A stretch of DNA of 64,000 nucleotides from Janibacter sp. DB-40 (lineage in GTDB: Bacteria > Actinomycetota > Actinomycetes > Actinomycetales > Dermatophilaceae). The notes under the pieces are model-generated. The model was not told where the DNA came from. It did not search any database and saw only the letters and a list, made by a program, of their open reading frames with translations. The first letter of the stretch is position 1. Each line of letters starts with the position of its first letter. This document shows positions 29,573 to 38,374 of this stretch, piece after piece. The stretch covers positions 186,001 to 250,000 of the forward strand of contig NZ_CP120360.1 in assembly GCF_029510815.1 (NCBI RefSeq), in the 5' to 3' direction. The position numbers and the translations under genes were made by a program.

Positions 29573-30202
29573 TCAGGCGCGGTAGCCGAAGCGCTCGTAG
29601 TCGTCGCGGTAGAAGTCCGTCACGAGCCGCCTCGTCCTGTCGGTGACCTCGACGTCCCGGCTGGAGTACTTCGTCGCCGTCGCACCCTCGCGCAGGCGGG
29701 GCAGCTCCTCGGGCAGACCGAGCTTCCACTTCTTGTTCAGCGTGGCGGCCATCGCGTCCAGCCCGTCCTCGAAGCGGAAGACCAGGGCGCGGTCGAGCAG
29801 GAAGTCGACCTGCGGGCGGATGTGGTTGTCGAAGATGAAGGGGTCCTTGCCGTACCGGCGCAGGGTCCTGGCGGTCCACTTCTCGACGGACCGGCCGTCG
29901 ACGCCGAAGTCGTCGTGCCGGTGCCGCCAGAGGTACTCCGACCTGATCCGCGCCAGGGGGTCACGCACGACGGTGAAGACGCCGTCGAACTGGTCGACCC
30001 GCAGGATCATCTCCAGCATCTCCCGGTGCATGTGCTGCGGCGTGCACCGGCGGATGCCGCTCCACGAAGCCGGTCCCACGCGGCCGTCGCGGTAGAGCGT
30101 CCGGTACCCGACGTCGGCGAAGGCCTTCTCGATGCTGGAGCCACCGGTCTTGGGGATGTGGACGAAGAGGAACTTGCGTTCGTCCTGGCGGAAGACGGGC
30201 AT
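29573..30202 (-). CDS. sulfotransferase family protein (copy 1)
   Basis: A 209-residue PAPS-dependent sulfotransferase-like protein. The 5'-phosphosulfate loop is FVHIPKTGGSSIEKAF near residue 14, and the 3'-phosphate element is VVRDPLARIRSEYLWR near residue 78. It is the same length as the protein at 47358-47987 and about 74% identical (155 of 209 residues counted by eye, without gaps). A carbohydrate in the cell envelope is the likely acceptor, since the second copy sits in the glycopolymer locus. No signal peptide is present, so sulfation would occur in the cytoplasm before export. Confidence 0.85.
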   Translation of the reverse strand: MPVFRQDERKFLFVHIPKTGGSSIEKAFADVGYRTLYRDGRVGPASWSGIRRCTPQHMHREMLEMILRVDQFDGVFTVVRDPLARIRSEYLWRHRHDDFGVDGRSVEKWTARTLRRYGKDPFIFDNHIRPQVDFLLDRALVFRFEDGLDAMAATLNKKWKLGLPEELPRLREGATATKYSSRDVEVTDRTRRLVTDFYRDDYERFGYRA

Positions 30203-30222
30203 GGAGGTCCTTCGATCGCGGT

Positions 30223-30257
30223 TCGGTGGAGTCCCGGGGTCTCCGGGACTCCACCGA
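30223..30257 (-). terminator. hairpin downstream of the methyltransferase gene
   Basis: Perfect 15-bp arms TCGGTGGAGTCCCGG and CCGGGACTCCACCGA with a 5-nt loop, 24 bp after the methyltransferase stop on the minus strand and just upstream of sulfotransferase copy 1. Confidence 0.8.
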
Positions 30258-30280
30258 CCGCCAGTGCCGCACAGCCGAGG

Positions 30281-31387
30281 TCAGGGGGCCGGTGAGGCCT
30301 CCATGACGGTGTTGAAGTCGCTCTCCGCGGCAAGCCTGATGGTGGCGAACCCGGCCTGCTCGAGCACCTCGCGCAAGGTGCGCTGGCCCGCCGACGCGCC
30401 CAGGGCCAGCCCGACGGGTTGGGAGAGGGAGTTGGGCGTGCACATGAAGGTCGAGGCCGCGAGGCTGATCGGCGCCAGCGGCACGGTGGCCAGGGTCGTG
30501 GCGAGGTCGTCGCCGGCCCGCGGCTCCACGAGCACGAGTGTCCCGTCGTCGGCCAGCGCCCGCCGGGCGTGCGCCGCCGCGCCCACGGGGTCGCCCAGGT
30601 CGTGGAAGGCGTCGAAGAAGGTGATGACGTCGACACCCTCGTCCGGGTACCCGTGGCAGTGGCCCACCTCGAAACGCACGCGGTCGGCCAGACCCGCCTC
30701 GGCGGCCCGCTGCCGGGCGACCGCCACCGACCCGGCATGCGCGTCGTAGCCGACGAACGTCGACCTCGGGAAGGCCTCGGCCAGCAGCAGCATCGGGGCG
30801 CCGTGACCGCAGCCCACGTCGATGACCCTCGCCCCCTGCCGGAGCTTGTCCTCGACGCCGGTCAGGGCAGGGATCCACTCGCTGACCAGGTTGTTGCGGT
30901 ACCCCACGCGGAAGAACCGCTCGGCCGCCTCGAAGGTGGTCGGGTCCTGCTCACCCCACGGGATGCCGCCCCCGGTCCGGAAGGCCTCCGCGAGCTGGTC
31001 GATGCGCCGGTGCATCCCGGTGATCGTCGGAGCGGCCCCGATCATGCTCGCCGGCGAGTCGTCCGTGGCCAGGACGGCCGCGTGCTCGGGCGGGAGCGTG
31101 AAGGTCTCGCCTTCCGGCGAGTACAGCACGAAACCCACCGCTGCCTGCTGGGACAACCACTCCCGGACGTACCGCTCGGCCAGCCCGGCCCGCTCGGCCA
31201 GCTCGGTCGACGCCACGGGCCCGGCTTCGGCCAGGGCCGCGTACAGCCCCACCCGGTCCCCGAGCACCATCATCGCTGCGGTGGCCCCGCCGGCGAGCAT
31301 CCCGCCGACCTGCTGGGCGAACTCGCCCACCCTGCTCATGTCGATCGTGCTCATGTCGATCGTCTTCGGTTCGATGGTTCCGGTCAT
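30281..31387 (-). CDS. SAM-dependent methyltransferase with N-terminal winged helix
   Basis: A 368-residue protein of the Rv2258c-like group. The N-terminal part contains a winged-helix region (TELAERAGLAERYVREWLSQQ), and the SAM-binding loop is VIDVGCGHGAPMLLLAEAF, followed by FVGYDAHAG and VDVITFFDAFHDLGDP. The ATG at 31387 is chosen because GAGGAGGAG lies 3 nt upstream; it removes 52 residues of open frame with no site. The first residues contain a short duplication (TIDMSTIDMS). It is divergent from the AfsR-like regulator with 83 bp between starts, which suggests shared control. The substrate is unknown. Confidence 0.85.
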   Translation of the reverse strand: MTGTIEPKTIDMSTIDMSRVGEFAQQVGGMLAGGATAAMMVLGDRVGLYAALAEAGPVASTELAERAGLAERYVREWLSQQAAVGFVLYSPEGETFTLPPEHAAVLATDDSPASMIGAAPTITGMHRRIDQLAEAFRTGGGIPWGEQDPTTFEAAERFFRVGYRNNLVSEWIPALTGVEDKLRQGARVIDVGCGHGAPMLLLAEAFPRSTFVGYDAHAGSVAVARQRAAEAGLADRVRFEVGHCHGYPDEGVDVITFFDAFHDLGDPVGAAAHARRALADDGTLVLVEPRAGDDLATTLATVPLAPISLAASTFMCTPNSLSQPVGLALGASAGQRTLREVLEQAGFATIRLAAESDFNTVMEASPAP

Positions 31388-31428
31388 GACTCCTCCTCGG
31401 TCCGTGCCGCCCATCGTCCGAGGTGGCC

Positions 31429-31446
31429 CTTTCACGCGACTTTCAC
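31429..31446. promoter_or_regulatory. direct heptamer repeat, SARP/AfsR-box-like
   Basis: CTTTCAC occurs at 31429-31435 and again at 31440-31446, an exact 11-bp period with a 4-nt spacer. This is the arrangement bound by SARP and PhoP proteins (AfsR sites resemble repeated GTTCAC). It lies in the 83-bp divergent gap, 12 bp upstream of the predicted -10 (CACAGT, 31459-31464) of the AfsR-like gene. Confidence 0.55.
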
Positions 31447-31470
31447 CGCGCGGTCGGGCACAGTGGGAGG

Positions 31471-34365
31471 GTGGCGAAGGTCCACATCGGCGTGCTGGGG
31501 CCGCTGGGGGTGCGCGTCGACGGGCGGCCGGTGCCGGTGCCACCGGGACGTCGACGCAGGGTCCTTGCGTGCCTCACCACCCATCGCGGCCATCCCGTGC
31601 CGGTGGACTCGCTCATCGAGGCGGCGTGGGGCGAGGACCTGCCCCACGACCCGCACGGGGCGCTGCACACGGTCATCTCCCGGCTGCGTGCCGTCGTGGG
31701 GGAAGCCATCGTGAGCGCCGGTCCGGCGGGCTACGCGCTGGACGTCCCGGCGGACGGGGTCGATGCCGGCGAGTTCGAGGAGCGGCTGGCCCGAGCGGAC
31801 CGGGCCGGGCCGAAGGGGGCCGCCCACCTGCTCGAGGAGGCACTGGCCCTGTGGCGGGGGCCGGCCTACGCAGAGCTGGGGGACGCCCCCTTCGTCATGG
31901 TGGAGGCGATGCGCCTGGAGGGGCTGCGCGCGGATGCGACCGAGCGGCTCGCCGCCCTGGCCGTCGACGCGGGTGACCCGGTCACCGCGGTCGGGCTGAC
32001 CGAGGCGCTCCTGGCCGAGGAACCCTTCCGGGAGCGGGCCGTGGAGATCCTCGTGACCGCGCTCTACCGCGACGGCCGGGCGGCGGACGCCCTCGCCGAG
32101 TGCCGTCGTCACCGCACCCGGCTGGTCCGGGAGCTGGGGCTGGATCCCGGCCCGGCGCTGGTCCGGCTGGAGCAGCAGGTCCTCGGCCACGATCTGCCCG
32201 AGGCCCCCCGGTCGCGGCCACCGGTGTGGTTGGACACGTCGGCGGCCCTCATCGGCCGGGAGGACGAGCTGGCCGATCTCGTGGCTGCCGTCATGCGCAA
32301 CCGCCTCACGGTCGTCACCGGTCCCGGTGGTGTCGGCAAGTCCCGTCTGGCCGCCGAGGCGGTGCCACTGCTCCACGACCGACTCGCGCTGCCGGTCTGC
32401 GTCGCCGAGCTGGCGTCCATCACGTCCGGCGGAGTTGCGCTCGCCGTCGCGACCTCGCTCGGGCTGCGGCCGGCGCACGGCTCCGCGGCCGCGGACGCCG
32501 TCGTCGAGCGGCTCGAGACACGAGGCGGGCTGCTCGTCATCGACAACTGCGAGCACGTGGTCGACGAGGTGGCCGTGCTGGTGCGGAGGCTGGTCACCCG
32601 GTGCCGGGACGTGCGAGTGCTGGCCACGAGCAGACGACGGCTTGGGGTGGACCACGAGCAGGTGGTGCCCCTGGCGCCTCTGACGGTGCCCGCGGTCGAC
32701 GAGCCGGGGTCGGGCCTGACGGCGTCGGTCCGTCTCCTCACCCACCGGGTGCGCCGGCTGGCGCCGACCTTCGCCCTCACCCCGGACAACGCGCCGGCGG
32801 TGGAGGAGCTGTGCCGCCGGCTCGACGGTCTGCCCCTTGCCCTGGAGCTGGCCGCCTCACGGGTCGCCACCCGAGGCATCGACGAGGTGCTGGCCTCCGT
32901 CGACGGTGCCGCCCGCGACCGGGTCGACGGGCTCGAGGACGTCGTCGACTGGTCCTACCGGCTGCTGACGCGCGACCAGCAGGCGCTGCTCTCCCGGCTC
33001 TCGGTCTTCGCCGGGGTTTTCACCATCACTGAGGTGCGGGGGCTCGTCGCGCGGCTGCCCGGTGAGCGCGGTGACGTCGGGGAGGACCTCGCGGAGCTCG
33101 TCGAGTCATCCCTCGTCTCCTGCCACGACGACGGGACGGGGATGCGGTACCGCCTGCTCATGATCGTGCGCGCCTTCGCGGCCGGCCGGCTGCGCGACTC
33201 CGGCCGGATCGACGCGACCCGCGAGGCGCACGCGAGCTGGGTCGCCGACGTCGCCTCCGGCATCGCCCGGGACTGGCTGCACGCCGACGGCGCGGTGATC
33301 GACGAGCGGCTGCGTGCGGCGGCACCGGAGATGGTGACCGCCGTCCGGTGGTCGCTGGGCGCGGGGCGATTGGACCGTGCCGCGTCGATCGCGACCGACG
33401 TGTCCGCCTGCCTGCACTGGACGCCCGGCGTGGAGCTGAGCACGCTGTTCATCGAGCTGGCCGAGCGTGGGGCCGCGGCCCCACACCCCCAGCTCGCGGG
33501 AGGAGTCGGGGCCGGCGCCTTCCACCTGGGGGAGCGCGGGGACCTCCCGGGCGCGCGGCGGCTGGCCCGGGCAGCCCTGCGGATGGCCGAGGGTGACGAT
33601 CCCGTGAGCGCGGTCCTGGCGTTGGCCGTCGGCGCCATGTACGCCGGCGACCGGGAGGACTCGCTGCGGTGGTTCACTCGGCTGGTCGCCATGCCCGGCA
33701 TGCTGGCGGAGGCCAGTGCCTCGCTCGCCCTGAGCGCCTGCTACCACGGGGACATGGTCGCGGCCCGGGACCACTTGGCGGTCGCGCTCGCCGCCGGGGC
33801 GTGCGTGGCCGACGCGTCGTCCGCGTTCGCCCACTTCGCCGCGGGGGAGATCGCGCTGACGGAGGACCCGGACCGGGGGTCGGCGCTGCTGCGCCAGGCC
33901 GCGCGGGAGGCCGACCGGGTGGGGGCGGAGCAGGTCGGTCGGGTCGCCCGCGTGGCGCTCCTGTCGGCCACGACCCGGCACGGCGACCTCGAGGAGGCGA
34001 CCCGGCTCGCGTCGTGGCTCCTGGCCGATCTCGCGGCGAAGGGGGTGTGGCCCCAGCTGTGGACCACGCTGCGGTTGAGTGCGGAGCTGCTCGCGTCGCA
34101 CGGCAGGGCAGCCGAGGCGGTCTTCGTCCTCGAGGCCGCCGAGGTCGGGGAGTCGGTGCCACCACTGGTGGGTGAGGACGTCGACCGGTATGCCGCCCTC
34201 GCCGGGGAGCTGGGGTCACGGCTGGGCGCACCCGCGGTCGCCGGCATCCGGCAGCTCGCGTCGGCCACATCCCGGACGCAGGTGGTCCGCAGGACGGAGG
34301 CGGTGCTGCGCGAGGTGGTGGCGCCTCGGTCCCCCTCCGACGCCCCGCCTACGATGTGGGAGTGA
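31471..34365 (+). CDS. AfsR-like SARP-family regulator with NB-ARC ATPase domain
   Basis: A 964-residue transcription factor. Residues 1-95 form an OmpR-type winged helix (GVLGPLGVRVDG, VDSLIEAAWGEDLP, LHTVISRLR). About 97-245 is the bacterial transcriptional activator (BTAD) domain. The NTPase domain follows with Walker A VVTGPGGVGKSRLAAEAV near residue 285 and Walker B LLVIDNCEHVVDEV near 350. The C-terminal half is helical and TPR-like. The GTG start is 6 nt after CACAGT with no spaced ribosome site, so it may be leaderless. It is divergent from the methyltransferase, its likely target. No biosynthetic cluster is adjacent. Confidence 0.9.
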   Translation: MAKVHIGVLGPLGVRVDGRPVPVPPGRRRRVLACLTTHRGHPVPVDSLIEAAWGEDLPHDPHGALHTVISRLRAVVGEAIVSAGPAGYALDVPADGVDAGEFEERLARADRAGPKGAAHLLEEALALWRGPAYAELGDAPFVMVEAMRLEGLRADATERLAALAVDAGDPVTAVGLTEALLAEEPFRERAVEILVTALYRDGRAADALAECRRHRTRLVRELGLDPGPALVRLEQQVLGHDLPEAPRSRPPVWLDTSAALIGREDELADLVAAVMRNRLTVVTGPGGVGKSRLAAEAVPLLHDRLALPVCVAELASITSGGVALAVATSLGLRPAHGSAAADAVVERLETRGGLLVIDNCEHVVDEVAVLVRRLVTRCRDVRVLATSRRRLGVDHEQVVPLAPLTVPAVDEPGSGLTASVRLLTHRVRRLAPTFALTPDNAPAVEELCRRLDGLPLALELAASRVATRGIDEVLASVDGAARDRVDGLEDVVDWSYRLLTRDQQALLSRLSVFAGVFTITEVRGLVARLPGERGDVGEDLAELVESSLVSCHDDGTGMRYRLLMIVRAFAAGRLRDSGRIDATREAHASWVADVASGIARDWLHADGAVIDERLRAAAPEMVTAVRWSLGAGRLDRAASIATDVSACLHWTPGVELSTLFIELAERGAAAPHPQLAGGVGAGAFHLGERGDLPGARRLARAALRMAEGDDPVSAVLALAVGAMYAGDREDSLRWFTRLVAMPGMLAEASASLALSACYHGDMVAARDHLAVALAAGACVADASSAFAHFAAGEIALTEDPDRGSALLRQAAREADRVGAEQVGRVARVALLSATTRHGDLEEATRLASWLLADLAAKGVWPQLWTTLRLSAELLASHGRAAEAVFVLEAAEVGESVPPLVGEDVDRYAALAGELGSRLGAPAVAGIRQLASATSRTQVVRRTEAVLREVVAPRSPSDAPPTMWE

Positions 34366-34592
34366 ACCGCAAGCCACCGAGCCGCCCGAGGCCCATCCCC
34401 TTCATCGCCACGGGGGCGATCATCGGGTTCATCGTCTTCGGCGTCATCTCGCTGCTCGGGCCCACCACGGACGAGGGCTACAACATCACCTACGACCCGG
34501 GCGTGTCCCTGGGATTCATGAGCGTGGTCGGGCTGTGCGTCGGCGGTCTCGTCGGTGCCGTCGTCGCAGCCCTCCTGACCTACCGCAAGTAG
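34362..34592 (+). CDS. small two-helix membrane protein
   Basis: A 76-residue protein with two hydrophobic segments (IPFIATGAIIGFIVFGVISLL and FMSVVGLCVGGLVGAVVAALL) joined by a short acidic loop (GPTTDEGYNITYDPG). The N-terminus is basic and proline-rich. It starts at a GTG overlapping the AfsR-like stop. It also has its own TACGAT -10 six nt upstream, inside that gene. It is probably a structural inner-membrane protein; small proteins of this type precede purF in other actinobacteria. Function unknown. Confidence 0.75.
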   Translation: MNRKPPSRPRPIPFIATGAIIGFIVFGVISLLGPTTDEGYNITYDPGVSLGFMSVVGLCVGGLVGAVVAALLTYRK

Positions 34593-34652
34593 GCGACGCG
34601 AGCCGGGCGGCCACGCTGTGCCCGCCCCGGCGGCTGTGGGAGACTGGACCTC

Positions 34653-36179
34653 GTGCCACGCGGAGACGGACAGCTGTCCCATGACCTGATCCCCGGGGAG
34701 AAGGGCCCCCAGGACGCCTGTGGCGTCTTCGGGGTCTGGGCCCCCGGCGAGGACGTCGCGAAACTGACCTACTACGGCCTCTACGCCCTGCAGCACCGTG
34801 GGCAGGAGTCGGCGGGCATCGCGACCTCGAACGGCAAGCAGATCCTGGTCTACAAGGACATGGGCCTGGTCTCCCAGGTCTTCGACGAGCGGAGCCTGTC
34901 CACGCTGCGGGGACACGTCGCCGTCGGGCACTGCCGCTACTCGACGACCGGCGGGTCCACCTGGGAAAACGCCCAGCCGACGCTCGGTGGGCACGCGACC
35001 GGCACCGTCGCCCTCGCCCACAACGGCAACCTCGTCAACTCCGCCGAGCTGCGCCAGCTCGTCGAGGAGCGCGGGGACGAGATCCCCGGCGACGACGGCC
35101 GGATCCACCGGATCACCGACGGCGAGCTGCGTCGCGGCAACACCTCCGACACCGCCCTGGTCACGGCCCTCCTCGCGCACGACCCGGAGCTCGGCCTCGA
35201 GACCGCCGCGATGGCCCTGCTGCCCAAGCTGCGGGGAGCCTTCTGCTTCGTCTTCATGGAGGAGAACACCCTCTACGCGGCGCGGGACCCGCAGGGCCTG
35301 CGTCCCCTCGTCATCGGCCGCCTCGAGCGCGGCTGGGTCGTCGCCTCCGAGACCGCCGCCCTCGACATCGTCGGCGCCTCGTTCGTGCGCGAGGTCGAGC
35401 CGGGTGAGCTGGTCGTCATCGACGAGGACGGGCTGCGCACCCGCCAGTTCGCGGAGCCGGCCCGCAAGGGCTGCGTCTTCGAGTACGTCTACCTCGCGCG
35501 CCCCGACACGACGATCAACGGCCGCACGGTCCACGAGGCGCGTGTCGAGATGGGCGCCACCCTCGCCCGCGAGCACCCGGTCGAGGCCGACCTGGTCATG
35601 CCGACCCCGGAGTCCGGCACACCGGCGGCCATCGGCTACGCGCAGGAGTCGGGGATCCCTTTCGGCCAGGGTCTGGTGAAGAACGCCTACGTCGGGCGCA
35701 CCTTCATCCAGCCGAGCCAGACGATCCGTCAGCTCGGCATCCGGCTGAAGCTGAACCCCCTCAAGCACGTCATCAAGGGCAAGCGCCTCGTCGTCGTCGA
35801 CGACTCCATCGTCCGCGGCAACACCCAGCGCGCCCTGGTCCGGATGCTGCGCGAGGCGGGCGCCGCCGAGATCCACGTGCGCATCTCCTCGCCACCGATC
35901 AAGTGGCCGTGCTTCTTCGGCATCGACTTCGCCACGCGCGCCGAGCTCATCGCCACCGGGCTCGAGGTCGACGAGATCGCGACCTCCCTCGGCGCCGACT
36001 CCCTGGGCTACATCAGCGAGGAGGGGATGGTCGCCGCCTCGGCCCAGCCGGCCGACGAGCTGTGCACGGCCTGCTTCTCCGGTGTCTACCCCATGGAGCT
36101 GCCGTCCGAGGACCGCCTCGGCAAGGGTCTCCTCGAGCTCGAGTTCACCCCGACAGAAGAGGCGGTTCGCCGACCGTGA
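34653..36179 (+). CDS. purF: amidophosphoribosyltransferase
   Basis: Commits PRPP to purine synthesis by making 5-phosphoribosylamine with glutamine as nitrogen donor. It has 508 residues. The N-terminal nucleophile is exposed by removing a propeptide ending before CGVFGVWAPG. Then follow LYALQHRGQESAGI, GHCRYSTTG, HNGNLVN and the PRPP-binding loop VVVDDSIVRGNTQ. The propeptide is about 22 residues. Cysteines near CTACFSG and KWPCFFGID match the Fe-S-containing Bacillus-type enzyme. The GTG start is 7 nt after GAGACT. Its stop overlaps the GTG of purM. Confidence 0.97.
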   Translation: MPRGDGQLSHDLIPGEKGPQDACGVFGVWAPGEDVAKLTYYGLYALQHRGQESAGIATSNGKQILVYKDMGLVSQVFDERSLSTLRGHVAVGHCRYSTTGGSTWENAQPTLGGHATGTVALAHNGNLVNSAELRQLVEERGDEIPGDDGRIHRITDGELRRGNTSDTALVTALLAHDPELGLETAAMALLPKLRGAFCFVFMEENTLYAARDPQGLRPLVIGRLERGWVVASETAALDIVGASFVREVEPGELVVIDEDGLRTRQFAEPARKGCVFEYVYLARPDTTINGRTVHEARVEMGATLAREHPVEADLVMPTPESGTPAAIGYAQESGIPFGQGLVKNAYVGRTFIQPSQTIRQLGIRLKLNPLKHVIKGKRLVVVDDSIVRGNTQRALVRMLREAGAAEIHVRISSPPIKWPCFFGIDFATRAELIATGLEVDEIATSLGADSLGYISEEGMVAASAQPADELCTACFSGVYPMELPSEDRLGKGLLELEFTPTEEAVRRP

Positions 36180-37291
36180 CGCAGCAGTCCCCGATCACCT
36201 ACGCCCAGGCCGGCGTCGACGTCGAGGCCGGTGACAGGGCCGTCGACCTGATGAAGGAGTCGGTGCGCAGGGCCACCCGACCGGAGGTCCTGGGGGGCCT
36301 CGGGGGCTTCGCCGGGATGTTCGATGCCAGCGCCCTCCAGGGCATGCGGCGGCCGGTGCTCGCCACCTCCACCGACGGCGTCGGGACCAAGGTCGCGATC
36401 GCGCAGGCGCTGGACAGGCACGACACGATCGGCCAGGACCTCGTCGGCATGGTCGTCGACGACATCGTCGTCTGCGGTGCCGAGCCGCTCTTCATGACCG
36501 ACTACATCGCGACCGGCAGGGTCGTCCCCGAGCGCATCGCGGCGATCGTCGCGGGTATCGCGAAGGGGTGTGAGCTCGCCGGTGTCGCCCTCGTCGGCGG
36601 CGAGACCGCCGAGCACCCCGGACTGCTCGACCCGGACGAGTACGACGTGGCCGGTGCGGCCACCGGCGTCGTCGAGCACGACGCCGTCCTCGGGCCCGAC
36701 CGCGTGGTCGCGGGCGACGCGGTCCTCGCCTTCGCCTCCTCGGGGCTGCACTCCAACGGCTACTCCCTCGTGCGTAGGGTCATCGCCTCCGCCGGGTGGG
36801 AGCTCGACCGGCACGTCGACGAGCTGGGCCGCGCCCTCGGTGAGGAGCTGCTCGAGCCGACCCGCATCTACACGCGTGCGCTGCTCGACCTCGTCCGCTC
36901 CCCGGACGTCGACGTCCACGCGCTGAGCCACGTCACCGGTGGTGGCCTGGCCGCCAATCTCGCACGCGTGCTGCCCACGGGCACGCTGGCCCGCGTCGAG
37001 CGCTCGACCTGGACGCCGCCGGCGATCTTCTCGCTCCTCGGCTCGCTGGGATCGGTCCCGCAACCCGATCTGGAGCGCACGCTGAACATGGGCATCGGCT
37101 TCGTCGCGGCACTGCCGCAGGGTGATGTCGAGGCAGCCATCGCCCGGGCCGGTGCCGCCGGCATCGACGCCTGGGTCCTGGGAGAGGTCAGTGACGCCGC
37201 GACGGCCGGGGCCGACTCCGGCACCGAGACCGTCCAGGGCGCCAAGGGCGTGGACGGCGGAGCCGTCCAGGTCGTCGGGGAGTACGCCTGA
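36176..37291 (+). CDS. purM: phosphoribosylformylglycinamidine cyclo-ligase
   Basis: Closes FGAM to AIR with ATP. It has 371 residues. ITYAQAGVDVEAGD at the start, TSTDGVGTKVAIA, GQDLVGMVVDDIVVCGAEPLF, GGETAEHPG and SSGLHSNGYSLVR are family hallmarks, with HVTGGGLAANLARVLP in the second half. The GTG start overlaps the purF stop, so the two are coupled. The last 25 residues are a low-complexity tail. The frameshifted LuxR-type gene starts 15 bp downstream. Confidence 0.97.
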   Translation: MTQQSPITYAQAGVDVEAGDRAVDLMKESVRRATRPEVLGGLGGFAGMFDASALQGMRRPVLATSTDGVGTKVAIAQALDRHDTIGQDLVGMVVDDIVVCGAEPLFMTDYIATGRVVPERIAAIVAGIAKGCELAGVALVGGETAEHPGLLDPDEYDVAGAATGVVEHDAVLGPDRVVAGDAVLAFASSGLHSNGYSLVRRVIASAGWELDRHVDELGRALGEELLEPTRIYTRALLDLVRSPDVDVHALSHVTGGGLAANLARVLPTGTLARVERSTWTPPAIFSLLGSLGSVPQPDLERTLNMGIGFVAALPQGDVEAAIARAGAAGIDAWVLGEVSDAATAGADSGTETVQGAKGVDGGAVQVVGEYA

Positions 37292-37305
37292 CACCCGCCA
37301 CCCGG

Positions 37306-37898
37306 GTGCTCGTCGCCGACGCCGACGAGCTCCGTCGTGACGCCCTCGTCGCCGTCCTCGGCGCGGACCCGGATCTGGAGATGGTCCCGCCGGCCGCGAC
37401 GGCCGCCGAGATCGCCACGACCCCGCAGGTGGACGTCATCGTGCTCGTCGGGGGCTCGGCACCGGCACCATCGAGGTGCTGTCCCGCACCTGCGGACGGG
37501 CACCCGACGCTCCCGCGTGGGTCTGCCTCGCCGAGGACGGCGTGCCCCCCGAGGGTGTCATCGCCGCGGGCGCGCGCGGCTGCCTCGTCATGTCGAGCAC
37601 CCCGCTGCAGATCGGCGCCGCCATCCGGGCGGCGGCACGCGGCGAGCGCGCCGACCTGGACCACCCGGTGACCGGTCCCCTCGTCCAGCGCACTCCGCGA
37701 GCGACCCCGCCGTTGTCGCAGCGGGAGGTCGAGGTGCTGCGCCTGGTGGACGCGGGCCTGGGGAACAGGCACATCGCCGAGCGGCTCTACCTGAGCCTCT
37801 CGAGCGTGAAGTCACACCTGTCACACACCTATGGCCGGCTGGGCGTCTCCGGGCGGGCCGCCGCGGCCGCCGAAGCGCGTCGTCAGGGGTTGATCTGA
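37306..37898 (+). pseudogene. LuxR/NarL-type response-regulator-like gene with a single-base frameshift
   Basis: Residues 1-49 in one frame (VLVADADELRRDALVAVLGA to VDVIVLVGGS) begin a receiver-like domain. It continues in another frame from EVLSRTCGRAPDAPAWVCLAEDG to an intact LuxR-type helix-turn-helix (LSQREVEVLRLVDAGLGNRH, then SVKSHLSHTYGRLGV). The break lies at a run of five G (37450-37454); one extra G restores VGGLGTGTIEVLSR and one frame of about 197 residues. It may be an assembly error, a recent mutation or a slipping tract. No -1 slippery heptamer in the right frame is present. The receiver domain lacks a clear phosphoacceptor Asp at the usual place. Confidence 0.8.
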
Positions 37899-37899
37899 A

Positions 37900-37921
37900 C
37901 CGTCAGGTGTGGATCTGACGG
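37900..37921. terminator. hairpin between LuxR-type gene and DUF3073
   Basis: Arms CCGTCAG and CTGACGG with an 8-nt loop, 1 bp after the LuxR-type stop and 31 bp before the stop of the convergent DUF3073 gene. Confidence 0.55.
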
Positions 37922-37952
37922 AGGGCAGTGCCGCTCCGCCGGACGGTGGGTC

Positions 37953-38144
37953 CTACCGCTCCACGTCGGACCACGACTCGTCGTCGTCGTCCACGTGCTG
38001 CTCGTCGTCGGGCGCACGCTCGGTGCGTCCGTGAGACTTGCCGTGAAGTTCCGCCTCCAGCGCTCGCAGGTCGGTGTCCGGCGAGTAGTACTTCAGCTCG
38101 CGGGCAACCTTGGTCTGCTTCGCCTTCGCTCGGCCGCGCCCCAT
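37953..38144 (-). CDS. DUF3073 family small protein
   Basis: A 63-residue protein. The basic start GRGRAKAKQTKVARELKYYS and the acidic C-terminus (DDEQHVDDDDESW) are the DUF3073 pattern, an actinobacterial family often next to purM. It starts at the ATG at 38144, with GAGGGGG 8 nt upstream and a TAGCGT -10 on the minus strand about 16 nt before the start. No function is known. The charge segregation suggests nucleic-acid or ribosome contact, which is a guess. Confidence 0.85.
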   Translation of the reverse strand: MGRGRAKAKQTKVARELKYYSPDTDLRALEAELHGKSHGRTERAPDDEQHVDDDDESWSDVER

Positions 38145-38332
38145 GGCGTGACCCCCTCATACGCTAGTGCGGGCCGACTCGGATCATCCCGCCTCCCCGA
38201 TGGGGACGCGGAACTGAACAGAGTGGACCCGGATCTGTGTGGTTTCTCGTGCTCCCCACGGTACATGGTTCCGGGCCGGAGTGCCCCATCGGGCCGCGGC
38301 GCCGGGGTGTCCTCCCCCGACCCCACCACGCA

Positions 38333-38356
38333 GGCAGGGCGACCCCCGGCCCTGCC
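38333..38356 (-). terminator. hairpin after the TagH-like gene
   Basis: Arms GGCAGGGC and GCCCTGCC with an 8-nt loop, 18 nt after the stop codon of the exporter ATPase (minus strand). The rest of the 230-bp gap 38145-38374 holds only the DUF3073 promoter. Confidence 0.6.
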
Positions 38357-38374
38357 ACCTGCGAGACGCCTCGA

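Noticed and set aside
37440..37480. Programmed -1 frameshift in the LuxR-type gene
   Set aside because: The G5 run is not a slippery heptamer in the zero frame and no downstream structure stands out; a missing base explains it more simply.
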